A stretch of 64,000 nucleotides of DNA, taken from Chionoecetes opilio. Lineage: Eukaryota; Arthropoda; Malacostraca; Decapoda; Majidae. The stretch lies in NCBI GenBank assembly GCA_016584305.1, contig JACEEZ010025386.1:165001-229000 (forward strand). The letters run 5' to 3'. The notes below the pieces were generated by a model. It searched no databases and was not told where the DNA came from. It worked only from the letters and a program-made list of their open reading frames with translations. Positions 51,301 to 61,039 of the stretch are shown piece by piece; positions within the stretch are counted from its first letter, which is position 1; every line of letters starts with the position of its first letter. The position numbers and the translations under genes were made by a program.

Positions 51301-52093
51301 GTGAAGAGGAGAGGTGGTGAGGCTTTGGGGAGACCTGTTGAAGAGGACATGGCAACATTGGGCATTGAAGAAGTTGAGGCAATGGATAGAGACAGTTGGA
51401 AGCGTATCATCGACCCTCTAACCTTATACGACACCATGGGAAAATCTGATGTTAAAGAGAAAGATGAGGAGATGAAGAGGTAGTTGGAAGCAAGATTAAA
51501 TAGAAGCAAAAAGCAAGAAAGATGATGAGATGATAACCAAAAATGATAAACCTTTCCACAACAACATTTTCTGTTATGGTGCCCAGCCTACAGTAATGAA
51601 AGAAAGAAAAGTGTGAGGCTACAACAACCTTACCTAGAGGAGGAAGAGGATATAGTGGGGGAGTATTTGTTTGGAGAGGGGAATGTGGAAGAAGCAAAAA
51701 GAACAATCAACAGTTTTTGGATGACCAGAGAAAATAAGAAGAAAGAAAAAGAAAGAAACTAAGACAGATAGAATAAGAGAAAACAACTAATTAAAGACCC
51801 AGACAGCAAGAAGAAACACGTCAGGGAGTGCCCATGAAAAAGGCCTGACTCCCGACCCACAACTGAAGTGAACTGAACTGAACTCTGAACTGAACACCAG
51901 GACTCACATGATGCCACAGTGCCTCCGCCTGTCTGGAGTCACTGATGGTGATGCGCCCCTGGGAGTACATGGCTCGGTAGTGGGTGAAGGGGAGGCCGGG
52001 GAGGGTCCAGGGGGTGGGGAAGGGGGCACCAGGCACACCCCTCGCCCGCCCCTTCCTCCTGGGGGGCGGCAGGGTGGTGGTGGTGGTGGTCAT
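48336..52093 (-). CDS. TSEN2: tRNA-splicing endonuclease catalytic subunit Sen2, 4 exons
   Basis: Nuclear endonuclease subunit that cuts pre-tRNA at the 5' splice site of the intron (family knowledge). Exons in transcript order: 51908-52093, 49562-50469, 49103-49263, 48336-48470; about 464 codons when corrected, against 465 in human. Start MTTTTTTLPPPRRKGRARGV; exon 2 opens GYFGHHSVAGRSGR (the conserved Sen2 GYFG), has a long charged variable middle, then LPEEALFLSYALGCL, KYAAFHHFRSQGWVVKGGLK. Exon 3 holds the catalytic Tyr (codon 49256-49258) and His (49232-49234, in PPFYHSQYAV) eight residues apart, and ends with the probable catalytic Lys (49103-49105). Exon 4 ends EMKVQEVLLARWKP. Exon 2 changes frame twice (see separate entry). 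Confidence 0.93.
48471..49102. other. TSEN2 last intron
   Basis: Local duplications (GCAAAGAGTTGAAG blocks at 48488 and 48678; GATGAAGAATGTATAGGAGTGT at 48757 and 48817) and two reverse pieces of the AGGAAGCTATAAGAGGCC repeat. Confidence 0.7.
49562..50469 (-). other. TSEN2: TSEN2 exon 2 with two apparent frameshifts
   Basis: The frame opening GYFGHHSVAG runs to WFKEIHEARRR and then to TGA. A second frame (Glu/Lys-rich, to NIKNKATMEN) continues to a stop near 50201. A third frame (ELKKMIVNIIKEQK) carries on to the donor. Each switch is explained by one missing base; 908 bases plus two gives the phase required by the flanking exons. The switches lie between about 50390 and 50200. Confidence 0.75.
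50503..50824 (-). mobile_element. Pogo/Tigger-like MITE (family P), copy 8
   Basis: CAGTAAAACCTCTCATATTG to ATACGAGAGGTTTTACTG, TA flanks. It sits 34 bases from the exon 2 acceptor of TSEN2. Confidence 0.8.
50907..51273. mobile_element. TIR element with 45-bp ends (GGGTCCCAC)
   Basis: The left end GCTTGGGTCCCACCATGAGG, TTACGGGCCACGTCAACCCA is inverted at the right (TGGGTTGACGAGGACCCGTA, ACCTCATAGTGGGACCCGGG). The interior repeats CGTCA and GCCTCGTCA words. In TSEN2 intron 1; no coding sequence. Confidence 0.75.
51274..51460 (+). mobile_element. LINE C-terminal remnant (family 2, RTE-like)
   Basis: An open frame encodes MRRWRWLGHVKRRGGEALGR then AMDRDSWKRIIDPLTLYDTM. W-x-GH-V-x-R followed by MDR..WKRII is the conserved end of RTE-like LINE proteins. 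Abuts the right end of the preceding TIR element. Confidence 0.7.
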
Positions 52094-52119
52094 CGCATCA
52101 TCTGCTGGAAAGAAGAAAG

Positions 52120-52375
52120 TTTCGTAGGTATAATAGTGTTTTCTGGTGATCTGATATTTACGTTTTTGTATGAACTTGACATTCGTTTTTGGTGGAAATC
52201 AGGGTCAATTTATAGTTTCACCCAACCAACGATTTTCTGATGCGCCTTATGTTTTTCTGGTGTGTTTTTATGTGTTTTGAATGAATCTGCTAACCGTTTC
52301 TGTCGCAATTTTTTTTTTTTTTTTTTTTTTTCCAAACATGAAAACTAAAAATGAAACCTATACCTAATTTACCTA

Positions 52376-52406
<31 letters not shown>

Positions 52407-52655
52407 CTAGTAACCTTTATCTACCTTAAATAAAAAAAAAATAAAAAAATTGCGACAGAAACGGTTAGCAGATTCATTCAAAACGCACCAGAAAATCGTT
52501 GGTTGGGTGAAACTATAAATTAACCGTTATTCCCTCCTTTGTCCACTCTCCCGTGTTATCTAGTGATATGCGGATTTCGTAGCTATTATACTGTTTTCTG
52601 ATGATTTTATGTTTTTTGTATAAACTTAACACTCGTTTTTGGTGGAAATGTGTCA
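52120..52655. mobile_element. Foldback element flanked by diverged direct repeats
   Basis: Inverted arms: TTTATAGTTTCACCCAACCA ... GCTAACCGTTTCTGTCGCAA (52209-52308) and TTGCGACAGAAACGGTTAGC ... TGGTTGGGTGAAACTATAAA (52450-52520), separated by T and A runs. Outside, TTTTTGTATGAACTTGACATTCG (52162) and a related TTTTTGTATAAACTTAACACTCG (52614) are direct repeats. Confidence 0.7.
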
Positions 52656-53735
52656 GTTTTTCTCTATTTTATCCACTCCTCCGTGTTATCTATAGGTATG
52701 GATTCCCTCACAGTGATCTACCTTGTTATATGGCCTAATGGTACCTTGTTATATGGCCTGTTACCTCGTTCTATGGCCTGTTATGGGTAAGCAGTGGTGT
52801 TACCCTGACGTTACCCTTGGTTACGTGGCCGCGTCCTGCAGTGTGGGAATCAGCTGCTCCAAGGTTTGTTTACTTTCTCACTTTTACACAGGCCCTATTT
52901 CTTCCCTTGACTTTCTGGCACTTTACTCTTATTTCGTGTTATTTTGCTCTTATTAGGTGTTATTTTTGCTTGATTCCCTTTACAATCAGTTATTATTATT
53001 GTTATTATTATTATTGTTATGCGCTACGGTACCTAAAGTCTATATTCCCTTTACAGAGGCCCTATATATATTTATTTGCCTATATTTTCATGCATTTTGC
53101 CCTTATTTGGTGTTATTTTTTTTTTATTCCCTTTACAATCAGTTATTATTATTGTTATGCGCTAAAGTCTGTATTCCCTTCCATCTATCACGGCTTAATT
53201 TCTCTGTCTGTACATATATGCGGTGGCCGATTCTTATAACAATTAATGATTACAGGACCCAGCAGGGATTGATGTGTTAATTACCGGGTACTATTGATGC
53301 ATTGTTGATTACTGTACTGTTAATATGAGGGCAAAGTTGACAGAAGTGGAGATTGAGAGAGAGGAGGAAAGAAGGAGGGAGGGAGCGAAGCGGTCTTTAC
53401 GCGCGGGAAAAAATATATTGATTGGTTTGGGAACATTACATCTCCATTGATGAGTAACAACTACTGAATGTCCCTGCTGAGGCTCTGGCAGGGTACATTA
53501 CTAGCAGGGGAAGGGGATAGAGTGGAGACAGGGTGTGAATACAGCTGGTGAAGAGAGAGGCAGCAGGCAGAAGACACAGTGTTGCCAGTACTCTGATTAT
53601 TCTGTACTCCACAGATTTTGTGCTTGCAAGCTATTCTCTCCCAACAGATTACGCGTGTGGGAGAACGCCGGACCAAAGGCTTCACCCACAGCATCCGCCG
53701 GGTGACTCCCAAGTCTCAACTCAAGAAGAAAAAAA

Positions 53736-53798
<63 letters not shown>

Positions 53799-53813
53799 GC
53801 TGTCACTCACTTT

Positions 53814-53947
53814 ACCGTCAATAACACTATAGTCGCCACTGGACTAATGTCGCCAGGTGCCATATAATATGAATGTTAGCATCACTACAGACTTGTATAT
53901 GTGCTACTGAAGAGGCATGCACAGTAGTTATATTATGTACTACCTAT
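53814..53947 (+). mobile_element. Foldback family F, half copy
   Basis: ACCGTCAATAACACTATAGT, TAATGTCGCCAGGTGCCATA, GCATCACTACAGACTTGTAT and GAGGCATGCACAGTAGTTAT match one arm of the elements at 57651 and 58456. Confidence 0.75.
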
Positions 53948-54244
53948 CATGCCTGCCTCATTGAGCGCCATCACACTGCCTAACCTCACCTACATGACCT
54001 AATCTATAATAATATAAGCGAAAGTGTGTCGTGTCTGTGTGTGTGTGTGTGTGTCCGCTCTAGGTTCCGTCCCCAGTGGCGCAATCACATCATATGGCAC
54101 ATTTTGGAACGAGGTTGACCAGGGGAAGGTTTTAAGGCTACTTTGGGGATGATCCGATCACTTTTTATTTTTTTTTATTTTTAGTAGCCTATTAGCGAGA
54201 ATTGTGAAAAAAAAGTGGGCTGCGAGAATTGAGGAAACCTTGAT

Positions 54245-54440
54245 GTAGGGTGATGCGTAATGGGTGAGTGAATGGGTGGGGTGATGGGTAATGGGTGGGG
54301 GTGTGATGGGTGATGAGTGAGGGAATAGGTGGGGGGTGATGGGTAATGGGTGAGTGAATGGGTGTGTGGTGATGGGTAATGGGTGAGTGAATGGGTGGGG
54401 GGTGATGGGTAATGGGTGAGTGAATGGGTGGAGGGTGGCG
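54245..54440. repeat. 30-bp minisatellite (GGGTGATGGGTAATGGGTGAG)
   Basis: Five to six units of GTGATGGGTAATGGGTGAGT plus GAATGGGTGGG. 54480-54640 is unique GC-rich sequence. Confidence 0.85.
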
Positions 54441-54958
54441 GGTAAGGCGTTAATACATACATTTCTACATCCATGATTTCAGGAAAGTTAGAAGGGGCTA
54501 TCTGGAGAGTCTGTGTTTGGTGGGCCTTCGGCCCACCAAACATTGGTGGCGAGCTACCGAGGCTTGTGCGAGACCACCAATAGCCCTCCGCAGGAGCTAG
54601 CCAAAAAGTCCGCCCGGGGGGCGGCTTTTCGGCTAGTATATAACCTAAACCTGACAAAACTTTAACTTAACAAAACCTAAACCTAACTTATCTTATAATC
54701 TGGCTACAATTTCATCTAACTCAAACTTAACCTTAACCTCACCTAGTCTAACCTAACCTAGCCTAAACTTCACACCTAAATGACCTAATATCACACACAC
54801 TCAGGAAATAAGAGGTATATACGGCGTTTGAGGAGGTAGTTTGTGCGTCTACAGATGTCGTGTACCGTAGCGTCGTGTTGTGTTTGTTAACTTTGTTTTG
54901 GTAACAGTGTGTGGCGGAAGGCTGGCAGGCAGGACGCAGGCAGGCCGGTGCAGGAGCC

Positions 54959-57900
54959 ATGGAAAAGCCTGCCATCAAGACCAAGTTTACTGAGTGTACG
55001 TGTGTGTGGTGACGGTGTGGTGAGGCGAGGGTGTAGTGTGTGTGTGGTGATGTGAGGAGTGGTGACGGGGGTGGTGTGTTGTGTGGTGGTGGTGGGCGGT
55101 TGAGTGGTGATCTTTGTGGTGGTGGTGATTTGAGTGATGATTGTGGTGTATTAGTGGTGACTGTGGTATAGTGATGACTGTGGTGTAGTGGTGACTGTGG
55201 TGGTTGTGTGATGACTATAAGGTTCAGTACATAGGAGACAGTCAGGCTATTATTCAACAGAACTGGGCTCTCTCTCTTAACACCCTAGCACTCACGTCAT
55301 GTCTATAATTCCTACTTCAGCACCTGCCCGGGACGCTACTAACTGCCACTCACCCATTAAGTCTTGGTTATATATAGCATGGGAGAGTGTGGAGGTGTTT
55401 CCCTATGGTGTGTGTAGTGTGTGGCGGCCATGACAGCTGATCCAAGGCGCCATCATACTGCCTAACCTCACCTAAATGACCTAATATAACCTTAACCTGA
55501 CTATACTTTGACCTAATATAACCTAAACCTGACTTGTACATCATCTGACCTCGTGCTGATCTAACCTAAACTTAACTAATCTCACCCTAGTCTAACCTAA
55601 CCTGGCCTAACCTAACCTTGCCTAAACTTCATACCAAAATGACCTCATATAACCTTAACCTGACTATACTTTAAGCTAACAAGACCTAAACCTGACTTAT
55701 ACTTCATCTAGCTTCATTCTTATCTAACTCAAACATGACCATAACCCTAGTCTAACCTAACCTGGCCTAACCTAACCTTGCTTAAACTTGCACCTAAATC
55801 ACCTAATATAACCTTAACCTGACAAAATTTAAATCTGACATATTTAATCTAGCTTCAATTTCATCTAACTCAACATAACCTTAACTTCACCTAGTCTAAC
55901 CTAACCTTCCCTAAACTTAACCTAGCCTTACTTTTTTTTACATGAAATTACGCATCATTTTTGGTATCTGGAAGTGAGTAATAACATAACTACCGCTGAA
56001 GCAGAACATGTTTGTATTAAAATCGGTAGAGAGAACCCAGTTATGTGTGGTAATACCTAACTGACAGAGGTTAATATTTAGAACATAACTGTCTGGATTC
56101 AATTATTTTTCACCTTTCTACTGTTTCTACAGGTCAGAACGAGTGTGAAAGTAACAATGAAATGTTGTGCAAACCAAAAAAATGTTCATAGGTTAGGTTA
56201 GGTTAGGTTAAGTTAGTTGAGGGTTAGGTTAGGTTAGGTTACTTTGAGGGTTAGCTTAGGTAGGTTAGTTTGAGGGTTAGGCTAGATTAGGTTAGTTTAA
56301 TGGTTTGATTAGGTTATTACTTGATGCTTTTACAAATGGAGAGGTTTTTCCCGTCAAAACGTCTGAACAAAGTATTATTAGAAATTTGTCATCACTTTTT
56401 CGAATTGCAAAAAAAAAAAAAAAATTGAGGTTTGCACAGGTAAAATTATCTCTATTAGGGAAAGCATCACAGTGTAAGCGAAAAAAAATCAAACGTCTGA
56501 AAATCTTGCAACAGTCATGCACTAATGTTTACCCTGACCGCCTCTTTGTCTGCCTAGTCTTCTTTATTATTTATTCTTATATATATTATTTATTATTTAT
56601 TCTTATATATATTATTTATTATTTATTCTTATATATATTATTTATTATTTATTCATATATACATTCTTTATTATTTATTCTTATATATATTATTTATTAT
56701 TTATTCTTATATATATTCTTTATTATTTATTCATATATATCTTCTTTATTATTTATTCTTATATACATTCTTTATAAATCTTCTTTTATACCTTCATGTA
56801 TTTTTCACGTGTATTTTTATCTTTTTTTTAATTATTTTTGTATAATTTTAATCTTTCCGTGCAGGCATAACGTTGACTTGACTCTTTTTGTTTCTTTACC
56901 TTAGAACAATTTTGCTTTTCAGTTGTCTTGGTATAGGTGTGAAATATATAATTTTATAGTGTGCATTTTGATATAGAATGTTTGGATACAGTTGATTCGG
57001 GCCGCCAGTTGAATCAGGCCGCCTATATTAAATGCATACCAAGCAGACAGGGCGGTGCGCACTGCCCTAACCTAACCTAACCTAACCTAACCTAACCTTA
57101 ACCACAAAGTATACCTAACCTAACCTAACCTAACCTAACCTAACCTTAACCACAAAGTATACCTAACCTAACCTAACCTAACCTTAACCACAAAGTATAC
57201 CTAACCTATGCCTCTGTGCACCACCCTAAGCTAACCTAACCTAACCTAAACTAACCTTAACCACAAAGTATACCTAACCTATGCCTCTGTGCACCACCCT
57301 AAGCTAACCTAACCTAACCTAACCTAACCTTAACCACAAAGTATACCTAACCTATGCCTCTGCACACCGCCCTGCCTGCTGGGTATGCATGCTACTATAG
57401 GCGGCCTGTTTCAACTGGCGGCCCGAATCAACGGATCCCGAATGTTCCCTATCTTGCATTTCTCCATCACAATGGTATATTTTTACTCTCGCCATAATGC
57501 ATTGGGTTCTCAAAACTACGATATTCTGGTGAACTTTTGATGTGTTGTGGAAGTTAGCTGCTTTGTGAAATGTCAAAAATGTATACATCAATTTACTTCT
57601 TCCCAGGACCGATTTTGGGATAGCTTACCTTAGTGATAGCATAAGAGGCCACCGTAGATAACACTATAGTCGCCAGTCACTCGCCACTGCACTAATGTCG
57701 CCAGGTACATTATATTACGAATTTTAGCATCACTACAGACTTGTATGTGCCACTGAAGACGCATGCACAGTAGTTTATATTATGTACATCACACTACATG
57801 TCTTCAGTGGCACATCAAAGTCTGTAGTGATGCTAAAATTCGTAATATATTGTGCCTGGCGACATTAGTGCAGTGGCGAGTGACTGGCGACTATACTGTT

Positions 57901-58372
57901 ATCTACGGTAGAGAGTAAGGCTAAGAGTAGGGTTAAGACTTATTTAACCCCACATTTCAACACCCTAACCACCCACTGGATCCCCTGTGTCTCATAATTT
58001 CAATAATTAGGCAGCCTACTCAGTACTCACCATGGCAGTATATTTGTTGACAGGTGTAGAAATAATGTGTATGCCTGTAATATCTACCCAATTAGCTTGT
58101 TGTAGAATGAATGTGTTCTAGGGAAATCACAAGATACAATATAGGCCATGCACTTTAACCTTTTTTTATGTTAGCATTATTACGTACCTGAAAAGTATGG
58201 AGTAAATAGAGTTATGATTTTAATAAGATTCTCTCTCTCTCTCTCCCTGAGCAGCCGAGCGTGTGTTATGTTTCCACGGCCCTCTCATCTACGAAGCAAA
58301 GTGTCTGAAGGTGCAAGCCAAAGACAAGATGGTCAAGTACTTCATCCACTATGCCGGCTGGAACAAAAAGTG

Positions 58373-58439
<67 letters not shown>

Positions 58440-59431
58440 TAGTGGCAGTGGTGGTACCGTCAACAACACTATAGTCGCCACTGCACTAATGTCGCCAAGC
58501 GCCATATATTACATATGTTCGCATCACTACAGACTTGTATGTGCCACTAAAGAGGCATGTACAGTAGTTTGTATTATTTACCTGTCTTCAGTGGCACATA
58601 CAAAGTAGTAGTGATGCTAAAATTTGTAATATATGGCGCCTGGCGACTATAGTGTTATTGACAGTAGTAGTAGTAGTGGTAGTAGTAGTAGTAGTAGTAG
58701 TAGTAGTACAGGAGAACCTCATTTAACCGGTATTTAAAACAACGGCACTAATCGAACCAGGCTTTTTTTTTTTTTTTTTCCATCCTGGCGAGGAGTGCGG
58801 GGTAGAAAAGGGCCACTCAACAGGATAACCCAGGCATTAATTAGGTATCATTATTTCAAAAACTGAGAAAATCGGCAGAAATTTAGTTCAAATTTGGTGG
58901 GGTACGCAGGGTTGGCAACCCTTTCATCCCTTTCACTGGTAAACTCTGGAACTCTCTTCCTGTTTATATTTTTCCACTTTCCTATGACTTAAATCTTTTC
59001 AAAAGAAGAGTAACAAGACACCTCCCTCACTAAATTGGCTCACCCCTCTTTTTTATTTTATTCTCTTACTGTCTTCTGTATAGGGACTGGCAACTAAGCG
59101 GGCTTTGTGTTACCCATTGTTGTTGTGCCCTTGGCCGGTTCCTTGTGATTAAAAAAAAAAAAAAAAAATTAGTGGGCTTTTGGGCGATTCCATAAGAGTA
59201 ACTCTCAAAACAACGGCAAAATGAGTTATCCGGCATGCGCTCCCCCCCCCGAGGGTGCCGGATAAACGAGGTTTTCCTGTAGTAGTAGTAGTAGTAATTC
59301 CAGCAGTGATGTGATAGTAATAGTTGAAATAGGAAATACAGTAAACCCTCTCATATTGGGACTAATTGGGCCAAGGAGTGGTCCGAGTAATGCAAGGATC
59401 CGAATAATGGGGGGATTATATATGGGGGATA

Positions 59432-59470
<39 letters not shown>

Positions 59471-61006
59471 GGTGAATATAGCTAGGAAATTTCGACCCCT
59501 AAAAAAAAAGCGGGGGGTGGGGGGAGGTCCGAATAATGTCAAAGTCCGAATAATGAGGGTCCGAATACGAGAGGTTTTACTGTAATGCATGAATGGTCCA
59601 ATAAGTTTCAGTTCATGGATGGCTTTGATAAGTTTAAGAGGGTGAACAGGTGTGTTGACAAGCCTGCTGGGAGCCTGACTGATGCATCTTGCTGGCTGGG
59701 CGGGTGTGGGATGAGCTAGGCAGTATTGGAATGAACTTGTAGATGTGGGACAAGTCTTACAGGTGTGTTAAAAGGCTGACAGGAATGTAAACAAAACTAA
59801 CAGATGTTAAAACAAGACTAACATTTTTTAACAAGTCTAACAGGTGTGTAAACAAGACTGACAGGTGTGTAAACAAGCATGACAGGTGTGTAACAAGCAT
59901 GACAGGTATGTAACAAGCATGACAGGTGTGTGACAGGTGTGTAACAAGCATGACAGGTATGTAACAAGCATGACAGGTATGTAACAAGCATGACAGGTGT
60001 GTAACAAGATTGACAGGTGTGTAACAAGATTGACAGGTGTGTAATAAGCATGACAGGTGTATAAACAAGCATGACAGGTGTGTAACAGGTATGTAACAAG
60101 CATGACAGGTGTGTAACAAGCATGACAGGTATGTGTAACAAGCATGACAGGTGTGTAACAAGCATGACAGGTATGTAACAAGCATGACAGGGGTGTAACA
60201 AGCATGACAGGTGTGTAACAAGCATGACAGGTGTGTAACAAGCATGACAGGTGTGTAACAAGCATGACAGGTATTCAACAAGCATGACGGGGTGTAACAA
60301 GCATGACAGGTGTGTAACAAGCATGACGATGTGTAAGAAGCATGACAGGTGTGTAAGAAGCATGACAGGTGTGTAACAGGCACGACAGGTGTGTAACAAG
60401 CATGACAGGTGTGTAAGAAGCATGACAGGTGTGTAACAAGCATGACAGGTGTGTAACAAGCATGACAGGTGTGTAACAAGCATGACAGGTGTGTAACAAG
60501 CATGACAGGTGTGTAACAAGCATGACAGATGTGTAATAAGCATGACAGGTGTGTAATAAGCATGACAGGTGTGTAACAAGCATGACAGGTGTGTACGGGT
60601 GTGTGGTACATGTGGTGAGGTGCATGATGGAGCTGATAGGAGCCAGGCGGGTGTGTACGGGTGTGTAAACTGTGTATAGTCTATTTTTTTTAACGAGGTG
60701 AAAAATCTTGCCCCCTTGCTGCTTACTGACTGATATTTGATGCCGGGAGAAGAGAATGCTGCTCTTCTTCTAAATGTCAGCTGTATTTAATCATAGTTAA
60801 CCATAGTATCAGGTAAACACAGGCATCATTTTAACCATGAGACCTTAAGATAGAATGGAATTTTTGCCTCGTTAAAAAGAACGACTAGTAAGTGTTGTGG
60901 TGTCGTTGCAGCTGGGATGAGTGGGTGCCCGAGAGCCGCGTCCTGAAGCTTAGTGATGCCAACATAAGCAGACAGAGGGACCTACAGCGCGCACACGAGG
61001 CCTCAC

Positions 61007-61039
<33 letters not shown>

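Larger units (their letters stand above)
52094..54958. other. TSEN2-MRG15 divergent intergenic region
   Basis: A foldback complex (52120-52655), TTATTATTGTTATTA-type repeats (52985-53165), a GA/CT microsatellite (53738-53798), a half copy of the foldback family F (53814-53947), a GT run (54025-54053), a minisatellite (54245-54440) and degenerate CCTAA-type repeats (54640-54775). MRG15 5' UTR sequence is probably within 54840-54958. Confidence 0.65.
54996..58254. other. MRG15 intron 1
   Basis: GTGGTG-rich array (55010-55215), tandem CCTAA-containing units (55455-55925), TTAGG run (56190-56320), 22-bp TTATTTATTCTTATATATA minisatellite (56565-56780), telomere-motif TIR element (56984-57438), foldback family F (57651-57909), and unique DNA to the exon 2 acceptor. 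Confidence 0.75.

Noticed and set aside
56305..56904. 199-codon plus-strand frame, hydrophobic
   Set aside because: Driven by the TTATTTATTCTTATATATA minisatellite; no recognisable domain.
59757..60625. Long minus-strand frames of repeated LLHTCHACYTPV
   Set aside because: Translation of the 20-bp minisatellite; three units restore frame, so all frames stay open.
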